64,000 bases of DNA from DATFVJ01 sp963727015 (GCA_963727015.1 CAVSEV010000005.1:620001-684000), one strand, 5' to 3'. Positions 17,406 through 26,911 are shown, numbered from the stretch's first letter. Numbers and translations: made by a program. The notes: generated by a model not told the origin, from the sequence alone.

Positions 17406-17418
17406 TAGCCTCGCGCCC
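17406..17418 (+). promoter_or_regulatory. TAGCCT -10 with leaderless GTG
   Basis: TAGCCT lies seven bases before the GTG of the response regulator, leaving no room for a ribosome binding site. This is consistent with a leaderless transcript. Confidence 0.5.
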
Positions 17419-17820
17419 GTGGGCGAGGAACTTGGGCGCGTGCTCGTTGTCGACGACGACGAGGTGATCAGGCAACTCATCGCCGTCAACCTCACGCTCG
17501 AGGGATTCGACGTGGCGACGGCGGTCGACGGCCAGGACTGCCTGGACAAGGTATCGGCGATCAAGCCGGACGTGATCACCCTGGACGTGATGATGCCGCG
17601 CCTGGACGGCTGGGCCACCGCGGCACATTTGCGCGGCGATCCGCTGACCAGCCGCATCAAGCTGGTCCTGATCACCGCGCGGGCGCAGGAGGATGACAGG
17701 AGCCGTGGCATCCAGATCGGTGTCGACGCCTATCTGACCAAGCCGTTCGATCCAGGCGAGATGATCCGGATCGTGCGCGAACTCGCGGGGACGGCGCCCC
17801 GCCCGTTCGAAGGCCAGTGA
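17419..17820 (+). CDS. single-domain response regulator (CheY-like)
   Basis: A 133-residue stand-alone receiver domain. The acidic pocket 'VLVVDDDEVI' (about residues 9-18), the phosphoacceptor in 'DVITLDVMMPRLDGW' (Asp near residue 58), the switch Thr in 'LVLITARAQ' and the 'YLTKPFDPGEM' lysine are all present. There is no output domain, so it must act by protein contact or as a phosphate relay. It is immediately downstream of tRNA-Arg on the opposite strand. I choose GTG 17419 because the open frame further upstream crosses the tRNA and is not protein-like. Confidence 0.85.
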   Translation: MGEELGRVLVVDDDEVIRQLIAVNLTLEGFDVATAVDGQDCLDKVSAIKPDVITLDVMMPRLDGWATAAHLRGDPLTSRIKLVLITARAQEDDRSRGIQIGVDAYLTKPFDPGEMIRIVRELAGTAPRPFEGQ

Positions 17821-18144
17821 TGGCCCGCGCCGATCGCCTGCCGCTACTGTCCCGGATACCCTGACCGGTGCATAACGGCTGCCGCGCGCCGCGCCGGCAT
17901 GCGAAAGCGCGTTACGGCTTCTGGGTGGCGAAGCCACCACCGGCGGGCTGCCTGACGCGCCCCGCGCAGCCGTTAGGCATCATCTCGGTGACCACGGCTA
18001 CGCTGTGCGGTACACACATGCGCACGCCGCCGTGACGGCACGGCAGGCTGCGGCCCTCGGCACCGGCGCCGTCGGCTCGCCCATCCCGGCACCGGCCTCG
18101 ACCTGCCTGGCGTGGGCGCACCGCAAACCCTGTGAGGAGCAGAA
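17821..18144. other. intergenic, lysA leader region
   Basis: 324 bases without a supported gene. A TACGCT hexamer (17999-18004) upstream of lysA could be a -10 element, and an ATG at 18018 opens a five-codon frame ending TGA. No argS remnant was recognised here. Confidence 0.35.
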
Positions 18145-19533
18145 GTGAGCCGCGTCGCCCACCCGGCAGGCCCGATGCACGCGAGCGTGCTTCCCGCCGA
18201 CCACCCGCCAGCGCCGCCCGCGGACCTGAATCTGCTCGACCCGAGCGTCTGGCCGCGCACGGCGGCGCGGAAAGCCGGCGTGCTGACCATCGGCGACGTC
18301 GACGTACGCGACCTGGCGGCAGCACACGGCACGCCGATCTTCGTTGTCGATGAAGAGGATTTCCGCAGCAGGTGCCGCGACTACCGCGAGGCGTTCGGGC
18401 CCGGCGCGGCCGTTTTCTACGCCGCGAAAGCGTTCTGCTGCCGCGCGGTGCTGCGCTGGGTTGCCGAGGAGGGCCTCGGTGTGGACGTCTGCACCGGTGG
18501 CGAGCTTGCGGTCGCGCTCGCGGCTGGCGTACCTCCCGTGCGCATCACCATGCACGGCAACAACAAGCTGCTAGCCGAACTCGAGCAGGCGATCACCGTC
18601 GGCGTAGGCCACATCGTGCTGGACTCCTTCGAGGAGATCGCCAGGCTCGGCTACCTCGCGGAGCGTCACGGCGCGCGGCCAAAGGTCCTCGTCCGGGTCA
18701 CCACCGGCGTGGAGGCGCATACCCACGAATTCGTGGCCACCGCGCACGACGACCAGAAGTTCGGCTTCTCGCTTTCCTCGGGTGCGGCGGCGGAGGCGGT
18801 GCGGCGCGTCCTTGCCTTTGCGGCGCTGGAGTTCGCCGGGCTGCACTCGCACATCGGCTCCCAGATCTTCGATACGGCGGGCTTCGAGGCGGCGGCGCAC
18901 CGCGTGCTCGGTCTCGCCACCGCGATCCGCGACTCGATCGGCGCGCCGACCGCGGAACTGGACCTCGGCGGCGGTTATGGCATCGCCTACACAGGCACGG
19001 ACGATCCCGCCTCGGTGGCCGAGATCGCCGGGAACATCCACGCGATCGTGCGGAGCGAATGCCGCGCCGCCGGTCTTGAGGTGCCCAGGCTCACCGTCGA
19101 GCCCGGCCGGGCGATCTGCGGGCCTGGCACGGTTACGCTGTACGAAGTCGGCACGGTCAAGGATGTCGACGGCCTAAGGGCCTACGTGAGCATCGACGGC
19201 GGCATGAGCGACAACATCCGCACGGCGCTCTACGACGCCGAGTACACGTGTGTACTGGCGTCCCGCGAATCCGCGGCGCCACCGATGCTGTCCAGGCTGG
19301 TCGGCAGGCACTGTGAGAGCGGGGACATCGTGGTCCGTGACCTCTACCTGCCGGCCGACCTCGCGCCCGGCGACCTTGTCGCGGTCGCGGCCACCGGGGC
19401 TTACTGCAGGTCGATGGCGAGTAACTACAACCACATCCCGCGTCCGGCGGTCGCCGTGGTGCGGGCGGGAACGACGAGGGTCATCGTCCGCAGGGAAACG
19501 TGCGATGACCTGATGCGGCTGGACGTCGGGTGA
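18145..19533 (+). CDS. lysA: diaminopimelate decarboxylase
   Basis: Catalyses decarboxylation of meso-diaminopimelate to L-lysine, the last step of the lysine pathway, with PLP in the cytosol. It has 462 residues, normal for the family. The PLP-binding lysine is K95 in 'VFYAAKAF'. Other hallmarks are 'GVDVCTGGELAVAL', 'GLHSHIGSQIFD', the Gly-rich phosphate-binding 'LDLGGGYGIAY', 'EPGRAICGPG' (from residue 319) and the C-terminal 'GAYCRSMASNYNHIPRP'. The GTG start at 18145 has GAGGAG seven bases upstream. It is followed after 69 bases by hom and then thrC, an aspartate-family gene cluster. Confidence 0.95.
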   Translation: MSRVAHPAGPMHASVLPADHPPAPPADLNLLDPSVWPRTAARKAGVLTIGDVDVRDLAAAHGTPIFVVDEEDFRSRCRDYREAFGPGAAVFYAAKAFCCRAVLRWVAEEGLGVDVCTGGELAVALAAGVPPVRITMHGNNKLLAELEQAITVGVGHIVLDSFEEIARLGYLAERHGARPKVLVRVTTGVEAHTHEFVATAHDDQKFGFSLSSGAAAEAVRRVLAFAALEFAGLHSHIGSQIFDTAGFEAAAHRVLGLATAIRDSIGAPTAELDLGGGYGIAYTGTDDPASVAEIAGNIHAIVRSECRAAGLEVPRLTVEPGRAICGPGTVTLYEVGTVKDVDGLRAYVSIDGGMSDNIRTALYDAEYTCVLASRESAAPPMLSRLVGRHCESGDIVVRDLYLPADLAPGDLVAVAATGAYCRSMASNYNHIPRPAVAVVRAGTTRVIVRRETCDDLMRLDVG

Positions 19534-19602
19534 GGCGGGAGACCGCTGAGGCACGAATGCCAGGCACCATGACCCGGCACCGGCGAAGGGAGCGATGCTG
19601 CG

Positions 19603-20892
19603 GTGGAGCCGCTGAAGGTGGCGCTGCTGGGGTGCGGGGTGGTCGGCTCGGAGGTGGTCCGGCTGCTCCGCGGGCAGGCCGGAGATCTCGCGGCGCGGAT
19701 CGGCGCGCCGGTCGAGCTTGCGGGCGTCGCGGTGCGCCGCCCCGGGCGCAGGCGAACGGTCGAGATCGCGCCGTCACTGCTGACCACCGACGCGATGGAA
19801 CTTGCCACCAGGCCGGACGTCGACATCGTCGTGGAGGTGATCGGGGGCATCGAGCCGGCCAGATCCCTGCTCGTGGCCGCGATGAAGTCAGGAAAGTCGG
19901 TGGTCACCGCCAACAAGGCGCTGCTCGCCGACGACGGCGCGACGATCCACGGCGCCGCCCGCGAGTACGGCGCCGACCTCTACTACGAGGCTTCGGTGGC
20001 GGGCGCCATACCACTGCTCCGGCCGCTGCGCGAGTCACTGGCCGGCGATCATGTGCACCGGGTACTTGGCATCGTCAACGGCACCACCAACTTCATCCTC
20101 GACCGGATGGATTCGAGCAACGCGGGATTTTCCGACGCGCTGGACGAGGCTCAGGCGCTTGGCTACGCGGAGGCGGATCCGACCGCCGATGTTGAGGGGT
20201 TCGATGCCGCGGCGAAAGCGGCGATCCTGGCCGGACTGGCCTTCCACACGGCGGTGACCGCCGCTGACGTCCACCGTGAGGGCATCACCGAGGTGACCGC
20301 GGCTGACATCGCGAGCGCTCGCGCTCTCGGCTGCGTGGTCAAGCTGCTCGCCATCTGCGAGCGGCTCGGCAGCGGCGTGTCGGTACGCGTCCATCCGGCG
20401 ATGATCCCCCGCCAGCACCCGCTGGCCGGCGTGCGCGAGGCCTATAACGCGGTGTTCGTCGAGGCCGAGTCCGCCGGCCGGTTGATGTTCTACGGCGCGG
20501 GCGCCGGCGGTGCCCCCACGGCAAGCGCCGTGCTCGGCGACGTCGTGGCGGTGGCGCGCAATAGGCTCGCGGGAACAAGGGGGCCTGACGCGTCTACCTA
20601 TGCCGGGCTTCCTGTTCGGCCGATGGGTGAAACGTCCACCAGGTACCACGTGGCGCTCGACGTGGCCGACCGGCCTGGCGTGCTCGCCAGGGTCGCCGAT
20701 GCGTTCGCCGCGCACGAGGTGTCCATCCAGGCTGTGCGCCAGGACGGGCACGGTGATGACGCTCAGCTTGTGATCGTTACCTACCAGGCGAAGGACGCGG
20801 CGCTCGCGTCGACGGTTCAGGACCTGCGCGCGATGGATGTGGTACGGGCGGTCGCCAGCGTGATGCGGGTCGAGGGAGAGGACGGCCAATGA
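19603..20892 (+). CDS. hom: homoserine dehydrogenase
   Basis: Reduces aspartate semialdehyde to homoserine with NAD(P)H, the branch step towards threonine and methionine. It has 429 residues in three parts: an N-terminal nucleotide-binding domain with 'LLGCGVVGSEV' (residue 8 on), a catalytic domain with 'VTANKALLA', 'YEASVAGAIPLLRPLRESL' and 'GIVNGTTNFIL', and a C-terminal ACT domain (about 345-425; 'DRPGVLARVADAFAAHEVS'), which usually mediates threonine feedback. The GTG start follows AAGGGAG. Its stop overlaps the thrC start by four bases (ATGA), so the two are translationally coupled. Confidence 0.95.
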   Translation: MEPLKVALLGCGVVGSEVVRLLRGQAGDLAARIGAPVELAGVAVRRPGRRRTVEIAPSLLTTDAMELATRPDVDIVVEVIGGIEPARSLLVAAMKSGKSVVTANKALLADDGATIHGAAREYGADLYYEASVAGAIPLLRPLRESLAGDHVHRVLGIVNGTTNFILDRMDSSNAGFSDALDEAQALGYAEADPTADVEGFDAAAKAAILAGLAFHTAVTAADVHREGITEVTAADIASARALGCVVKLLAICERLGSGVSVRVHPAMIPRQHPLAGVREAYNAVFVEAESAGRLMFYGAGAGGAPTASAVLGDVVAVARNRLAGTRGPDASTYAGLPVRPMGETSTRYHVALDVADRPGVLARVADAFAAHEVSIQAVRQDGHGDDAQLVIVTYQAKDAALASTVQDLRAMDVVRAVASVMRVEGEDGQ

Positions 20893-22118
20893 CCGGACCG
20901 GGCGCAGCAGGCTCTGCTTCGGCGCCTTCACCTGGCTCTGCGGTGGGCGCCGAAACGCGCGCGGCCTCCGTTGAGCGCTCGCGCGCTCGCGCGCCCGCCT
21001 CGTCTGCCGCGTCCGCCTCGCCTGCCGTGTCCGCCTCGCATGCCGCGTCCGCCGCGCCTTCCGCGTGCCGCTGGCGTGGCGTGATCGAGGAGTACCGTGA
21101 CCTGCTGCCGGTCTCCGCGGCGACACCGGTTGTGACCTTGCGCGAGGGCGCCACACCCCTGCTGCCGGCCCCTAGGCTGTCGGCGCGGACAGGCTGCGAC
21201 GTCCATCTCAAGGTCGAGGGCCTCAACCCGACCGGGTCCTTCAAGGACCGCGGCATGACGGTGGCAATCAGCCGGGCGGTGCAAGACGGCGCCAAGGCGG
21301 TGATCTGCGCCTCGACAGGCAACACCAGCGCGAGCGCCGCGGCGTACGCGGCGCGGGCAGGGCTGGTCTGCGCCGTGCTCGTGCCGCGTGGCAAGATCGC
21401 GCTCGGCAAGCTCGCCCAGGCGCTCGTGCATGGCGCGCGCCTGCTGCAGGTGGACGGCAACTTCGACGACTGCCTCGAACTGGCGCGCAAGCTCGCCGTT
21501 GATTTCCCCGTCGCGCTGGTCAACTCCGTCAACCCGTACCGCTTGCAGGGCCAGAAGACCGCCGCGTTCGAGATTATCGACGATCTTGGCGATGCTCCTG
21601 ACGTGCACTGCCTGCCGGTGGGCAACGCCGGCAACATCAGTGCGTACTGGCGGGGATACAGCGAGTATGCCGAGCTGGGAAAGGCGGGTGGCCGCCCGCG
21701 GATGTTCGGCTTCCAGGCGAGCGGCGCCGCCCCGATCGTGCGCGGCGAGCCTGTGCTTTCCCCGCACACCATCGCGACCGCGATCCGGATCGGCAACCCG
21801 GCCTCCTGGCACCTCGCCGAGGCGGCGCGCGACGAGTCGGACGGCGTGATCGAGGCCGTCACCGACCGGCAGATCCTTGCCGCCTACCGCCAGCTTGCCC
21901 GCGAGGAGGCCGTCTTCGCCGAGCTCGCGTCGGCGGCCAGCGTCGCAGGGCTGCTCCAGGCTTGTGAGAACGGCCAGGTCCCGGTAGGTTCCCGCGTTGT
22001 CTGCACCATCACGGGCAACGGGCTGAAGGAGCCCGATTGGGCAGTGTCAGGTGCGCCCGCCCCGCCGGTGATACCGGTTGACGCGGCCGTGGCGGCCGCA
22101 TCTCTTGGGCTGGCGTGA
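20889..22118 (+). CDS. thrC: threonine synthase with long N-terminal extension
   Basis: Converts O-phosphohomoserine to threonine with PLP. It has 409 residues. The PLP lysine is K119 in 'NPTGSFKDRG', followed by 'ICASTGNTSASAAAYAARAG' and the phosphate-binding 'LPVGNAGNISAYW'. The catalytic protein normally begins around 'WRGVIEEYRDLLP' (residue 62 on). Here it is preceded by about 58 residues of Ser/Ala/Arg-rich low complexity, part of it encoded by repeats such as GTCCGCCTCG. Its ATG overlaps the hom stop, so the extension is translated unless an internal start is used. thrB, expected next in many actinobacteria, is absent; 940 bases without a gene follow. Confidence 0.93.
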   Translation: MTGPGAAGSASAPSPGSAVGAETRAASVERSRARAPASSAASASPAVSASHAASAAPSACRWRGVIEEYRDLLPVSAATPVVTLREGATPLLPAPRLSARTGCDVHLKVEGLNPTGSFKDRGMTVAISRAVQDGAKAVICASTGNTSASAAAYAARAGLVCAVLVPRGKIALGKLAQALVHGARLLQVDGNFDDCLELARKLAVDFPVALVNSVNPYRLQGQKTAAFEIIDDLGDAPDVHCLPVGNAGNISAYWRGYSEYAELGKAGGRPRMFGFQASGAAPIVRGEPVLSPHTIATAIRIGNPASWHLAEAARDESDGVIEAVTDRQILAAYRQLAREEAVFAELASAASVAGLLQACENGQVPVGSRVVCTITGNGLKEPDWAVSGAPAPPVIPVDAAVAAASLGLA

Positions 22119-23059
22119 CGAGGGTGCCGCGACGGCAGCAGATGACGGCAGGCGTATGAAAGCCCCAGTGATGGTAGTAGTGACGGCAGTGTGTACAGGC
22201 GGCAGTGAGGGCGGCGTGTGACGGCAGCGCGCTGGCCGCCGATAACTATCCGAGTGTCATTCACGCCGTTCGAACCGGCGTTCCCGCGAGGAAGCGTGAT
22301 GAGCTGGCCTGCAGAGGCTGTCGTAGGGCGGGTCCCCCGCTGTGAGCACGCATTTCGGACCGGCCCCCAGCGCGCTTTGCGTCGTGCTCACCGGACCGAT
22401 TTGGTTCAATCGGCAGCGAAACGGGTATTCCATGCCTTGTAAGCCCCCTGAACGTCGACAGGCAAGGCGCCAACGTTCAGCCCGGCAATACCGCAGCCAA
22501 ATCCGGCACTGCCCTGCGCGAGGCGTGGCCCGGCTGCGGCCTGGGACAGATACGGCCGGGCAGCGCTGCGAGCCTGACCGCAAGATCGTTCGTCAGCTTG
22601 CGCGACACACGGAGAACTTTCTAGGGAATACCGTGGCCTCTCGTGGTGTTAGGCTGGGTGCTGCGCCAGATGCCCCGTTGCGGGGCAGGTGCTCGTCAGC
22701 CACTCATTGCCCGGCCGGCAGGGTCGTCGCGCCGCGGGGGTGGCCCTCCGTGCGCATACCAGAACACTGGACCGTTCCCGCGACCATCCGGGCGCGGATG
22801 CGGCGTCATGGTTGGAGCAGGCCCGGAGGATCTGACCGAGCAAACCTCCCCGATCATCTGTTCGTACCCGGATTTTTCTGCGGTAGCTGCGGATGGGGTG
22901 CTCGCACATGCGGTGGGAGATCGCACCTGCCGTCGCGTGAAAGGGGTGCCTGGACATCACGGCAACCAAGGAATGCGGCCGGACAAGCCGGCCGTACCGC
23001 ACCGCCGGGTCTGCCGGTCGCACGAGTGACCGGAGCCCGCTCCCTGGGAAGGACGCTTT
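22119..23059. other. gene-free stretch with probable rho promoter and leader
   Basis: About 940 bases in which I find no thrB remnant or other gene. A TAGGCT hexamer at 22650-22655 is a plausible -10 element for rho, giving a leader of roughly 400 nt. Just downstream, TGCCCCG-TTG-CGGGGCA (22671-22687) forms a tight hairpin. Further upstream, short repeats of TGACGGCAG occur near 22140-22230. Confidence 0.45.
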
Positions 23060-25284
23060 GTGAGCGACACCACCGAACTCCTCACCGGCCCGGCAGGCAC
23101 GCCTGATGCGACCCCCGCTACGGCCGGAAACACCGGCGGGGCATCCGGCGGGGCTCCAGCCGCGGCCGCCAGGCCGCGCCGCAGGTCCGGCACTGGCCTG
23201 GCGGCGATGCTGCTGCCCGAGCTGCAGCGGCTCGCCCAGTCCCTTGGCATCAGCGGGACCGGGCGAATGCGCAAGAGCCAGCTCGTTGAAGCGATCCAGG
23301 AGCGGGCGATCATGGACGAGCCCGCCGCCGATGGGAGGGGACCGGATCGGGGGAGTTCCGTTTCCGCACCAGCAACGGCCAGGGCCGGCTCGGGCCGGCT
23401 GTCTCGGCTGGCGCTGTCGATTCAAACTCAGCCAAACGGGGCGCGCCTGCGGGAGCCGGTGACCCCCGTCCTGATGAGCAGGACGCTATGCAACCAGAAA
23501 CATCCATATCGGCTGATCATGGCACCGGTGCAGGTGCCGGCGACCAGCAGCTCACCTTCGGCCGGCACAGTTCGGGTGGGGAGGGCGCCGGTTCGAGCGC
23601 TGGGGACAGCCCAGCTGCACCTGGTTCACCGGCACCTGAGGCAGGCCCACCAGCCAGCGGCGCGGCTGCCGGAACGGCCGTCGCGGGCCCTGGCGGGACC
23701 GGCGGCTTCCAGCCGGGTGACGCGGCGCTGACTGGCGGTTCCGTGGAGCACACCGGGGGGTCCCACGGCGGGGAAGAGGCCGGAGGCGGCCAGCGGGGTG
23801 ACGACCAGCGCCATGACGACCAGCGCGGTGACGACCAGCGTGGTGATGACCAGCGCGGCGACCGCAGGCGGCGCAACAACCGCAGGGACGAGCCGCAGCG
23901 CCGTGACCAGCAGGGCCGCGACCAGCAGGGCCGCGACCAGCAGGGCCGCGACCAGCAGGGCCGCGACCAGCAGGGCCGCGACCAGCAGGGCCGCGACCAG
24001 AACAATGCTTCAGGGAACCGGGGCGGTGACCAGCAGAACCGGTCCGATGACGACGGCGACGGCCAGCGCGGCCGCCGCAGGGACCGGGACAGGTTCCGCA
24101 ACCGCAACCGCAACCGCCGTGACAGGCAGGACGGCGAACCGGTCGTCACCGAGGATGACGTGCTCATCCCGATCGCGGGCATTCTGGACGTCCTGGACAA
24201 CTACGCGTTCGTCCGCACCTCCGGCTACCTGCCGGGTTCGAGTGACGTCTACGTGTCGCTCTCCCAGGTCCGCAAGTACGGCCTGCGCAAGGGCGACGTG
24301 ATCGAGGGAGCGGTCCGCCAGCCACGTGACGGCGAGCGGAGGGAGAAGTTCAATGCGCTTGTCCGGCTCGACAAGGTCAATGGCCTTGATCCAGAGCAGT
24401 CGCGCGGACGCCCCGACTTCAGCAAGCTCGTTCCGCTCTACCCGCAGGACCGGCTGCGCCTCGAGACCGAGCCGCTCGGCCTGACCACGCGGATCATCGA
24501 TCTCGTCAGCCCGATCGGCAAGGGCCAGCGTGGGCTGATCGTGTCGCCGCCGAAGGCGGGTAAGACGATGATCCTGCAGGCGATCGCGAACGCGATTACC
24601 AAGAACAACCCGGAATGCCACCTCATGGTCGTGCTCGTGGATGAGCGCCCAGAGGAAGTCACGGACATGCAGCGTTCGGTGAAGGGTGAGGTGATCCATT
24701 CCACCTTTGACCGGCCGGCCGAGGATCACACGACGGTCGCGGAGCTTGCCATCGAGCGCGCGAAGCGACTGGTCGAGATGGGCCACGACGTGGTTGTGCT
24801 GCTCGACTCCATCACCAGGCTGGGCCGTGCCTACAACCTGGCCGCGCCCGCGAGCGGCCGGATCCTGTCCGGTGGGGTGGACTCCACCGCGCTGTACCCG
24901 CCGAAGCGGTTCTTCGGTGCGGCCCGCAACATCGAGAACGGCGGCTCGCTGACCATCTTGGCGACGGCGCTGATCGAGACGGGCTCCCGGATGGATGAGG
25001 TCATCTTCGAGGAGTTCAAGGGCACCGGCAACATGGAACTCCGGCTCCGCCGCGAGCTCGCCGACAGGCGGATCTTCCCTGCGGTGGACGTGGACGCCTC
25101 CGGTACCCGTAAGGAAGAGATCCTCATGTCGCCGGAGGAGCTTAAGGTCGTATGGCAGCTCCGCCGGGTGCTGCACGCTCTCGACGTCCAGCAGGCGCTC
25201 GAGCTACTCCTTGAGAAGATGCGGGAGACGAAGAGCAACGCCGAGTTCCTCCTCCAGGTCCAGAAGACGACAATCAGCTCATAG
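23060..25284 (+). CDS. rho: transcription termination factor Rho, apparent frameshift in 5' part
   Basis: Hexameric RNA-dependent ATPase that terminates transcription. The GTG at 23060 follows GGAAGGA and opens the expected Rho N-terminus ('GLAAMLLPELQRLAQSLGIS', 'RMRKSQLVEAIQE'). The rest of Rho lies one frame back (-1): that frame has a stop at 23287 and is then open to 25284. A one-base shift between about 23290 and 23420 is therefore needed; a five-G run at 23350 is a candidate. Alternatively ATG 23488 gives a 598-residue Rho without the N-terminal helical domain. The middle is a long Gly/Asp/Gln/Arg-rich insert with six 15-bp repeats. The RNA-binding fold ('GILDVLDNYAFVRTSGYLPG'), Walker A 'PPKAGKT' (about 24550), 'DERPEEVTDM' and Walker B 'VVLLDSITRLGRAYN' are intact. 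Confidence 0.85.
23905..24000. repeat. 15-bp tandem repeat inside rho
   Basis: Six near-perfect copies of GACCAGCAGGGCCGC encode repeated Asp-Gln-Gln-Gly-Arg. They are preceded by a looser Asp-Asp-Gln-Arg-Gly repeat. Period 15 keeps the frame whatever the copy number. Confidence 0.95.
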
Positions 25285-25314
25285 CCCGATCACCTCAGAT
25301 CAATCGATCGGGCT
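25283..25314 (+). terminator. hairpin after rho
   Basis: Nine-base arms AGCCCGATC and GATCGGGCT are separated by 14 bases; the first arm overlaps the rho stop codon. It is a plausible factor-independent terminator or transcript 3' end before rpmE. Confidence 0.55.
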
Positions 25315-25516
25315 GCGTGGCGCCTTCGGGGCGGCGTGCCGGGACGCGGCACCGGGAATCACGGCGGCCCGCGCGGCGTTGGTTCCTCTGGCAGACTGGT
25401 AAGCCAAATATCGCGGTACCGGTTCACGCCTGAATGTGTTGTGACAGGGCTGTTCGGCGGAGCCCCTTGCGGCACAGTCGCGGCGACCCGGCGACCGCCA
25501 GAAACCAGGAGTTGAC

Positions 25517-25738
25517 GTGAAGCCTGAAATTCACCCCGAGTACGTGATCACCACGGTCACCTGTACCTGTGGCAACACTTTCACCACGCGGAGCACGGCC
25601 AAGAACGGTGTGATCCACGCCGACATGTGCTCGAACTGCCACCCGTTCTACACGGGCAAGCAGAAGATCCTCGACACCGGCGGCCGGGTGGCCAGGTTCG
25701 AGCGGCGTTTCGGCAAGAAGGCCGCCGAGCGCAAGTAA
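25517..25738 (+). CDS. rpmE: 50S ribosomal protein L31, zinc-binding type
   Basis: A 73-residue large-subunit ribosomal protein. The four zinc ligands are present as C16-x-C18 and C38-x-x-C41, marking the C+ (zinc-containing) paralogue rather than the zinc-free form induced under zinc limitation. It ends with the usual basic tail 'RFERRFGKKAAERK'. The GTG start has AGGAG five bases upstream. It sits between rho and prfA, its common place in actinobacteria. Confidence 0.96.
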   Translation: MKPEIHPEYVITTVTCTCGNTFTTRSTAKNGVIHADMCSNCHPFYTGKQKILDTGGRVARFERRFGKKAAERK

Positions 25739-25789
25739 CCCAGCTCAGGTAGCTCCAGCCCAGGTAGCCAAGCCCAAGTCGGAGGAACC

Positions 25790-26911
25790 GTGTTTGACCA
25801 GCTCAGCGAGCTGGTGGGCGACTATGAGCGCCTGGGGCGTGAGCTTGCAGATCCCGCCGTGCACTCGGATCAGGCCAAGGCGCGCGCGCTCGGCCGTCGC
25901 TATGCGGAGCTGACCCCGGTCGTGCAGGCCTACCAGGAGTGGGAGCGGACCGTCGCGGACGGCGATACCGCCAGGGAACTGGCGGCAGAGGATTCCTCCT
26001 TTGCCGCCGAGGCTGATCAGCTTGACTCGCGCAGGGCTGAACTCGAGGAGCGGCTGCAGCGGCTGCTCGTGCCCCGCGATCCCGCGGACAGCAAGGACGT
26101 CATTCTCGAGGTGAAGGCAGGCGAAGGGGGCGAGGAGTCGGCGCTCTTCGCGGGTGACCTGTTGCGCATGTATCTGCGCTACGCTCAGCGGCGCGGCTGG
26201 CAGACCGAGGTTCTCGACGCCACACCATCGGACCTCGGCGGGTATAAGGATGTGACTGTCGCCGTCAAGGCTGGCCGGCGTGGCGCGGCGGCGAGCGCCG
26301 CCGCGGCAGCCGCGGCGGCCGCGGCGGCGGAGCCAGGCAACGCGCAAGGGGTCTGGGCGCGGCTGAAGCATGAGGGCGGCGTGCACCGTGTGCAACGGGT
26401 GCCTGTCACGGAGTCACAGGGCCGCATTCACACCTCGGCGGCTGGCGTGCTTGTGCTCCCCGAGGCCGACGAGGTGGAGGTCCAGATCGACCAGAACGAT
26501 CTCCGGGTGGACGTGTTCCGCTCATCGGGTCCCGGCGGGCAGAGCGTAAACACCACCGACTCCGCTGTCCGGATCACGCACCTGCCCACCGGGATCGTCG
26601 TCTCCTGCCAGAACGAGAAAAGCCAGCTCCAGAACAAGGAACAGGCGCTGCGTATCCTCCGCGCCCGGCTGCTCGCTGACGCACAGCAGGAAGCGGACGC
26701 GCAGGCTTCAGCCGAACGCCGCAGCCAGGTGCGCACGGTGGACCGGTCAGAACGCGTCCGCACCTACAACTTCCCTGAGAACCGCATCTCCGATCATCGG
26801 GTTGGCTACAAGGCGTACAACCTCGACCAGGTGATTGACGGCGACCTCGACAATGTGATCCAGGCACTCGCCGACGCCGACATGGCGGCCCGGCTTGGCG
26901 AGGCGCGATGA
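25790..26911 (+). CDS. prfA: peptide chain release factor 1 with alanine insert
   Basis: Recognises UAA and UAG and triggers peptidyl-tRNA hydrolysis. It has 373 residues, slightly longer than the usual 355-360. The catalytic GGQ is at residues 249-251 in 'SSGPGGQSVNTTDSAVRITH', and the codon-recognition region contains 'GGVHRVQRVPVTESQGRIHT'. An odd feature is a run of about fifteen alanines interrupted by one serine (residues about 164-182), encoded by GCG/GCC triplets, between 'DVTVAVKAG' and 'GVWARLKHEGG', where the family has a short loop. The GTG start sits 51 bases after rpmE. prmC, the enzyme that methylates the GGQ glutamine, follows 22 bases after the stop. Confidence 0.95.
   Translation: MFDQLSELVGDYERLGRELADPAVHSDQAKARALGRRYAELTPVVQAYQEWERTVADGDTARELAAEDSSFAAEADQLDSRRAELEERLQRLLVPRDPADSKDVILEVKAGEGGEESALFAGDLLRMYLRYAQRRGWQTEVLDATPSDLGGYKDVTVAVKAGRRGAAASAAAAAAAAAAAEPGNAQGVWARLKHEGGVHRVQRVPVTESQGRIHTSAAGVLVLPEADEVEVQIDQNDLRVDVFRSSGPGGQSVNTTDSAVRITHLPTGIVVSCQNEKSQLQNKEQALRILRARLLADAQQEADAQASAERRSQVRTVDRSERVRTYNFPENRISDHRVGYKAYNLDQVIDGDLDNVIQALADADMAARLGEAR

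Noticed and set aside
22342..23106. thrB between thrC and rho
   Set aside because: The open frame there has no GHMP-kinase glycine motif and is Arg/Pro-rich noise.
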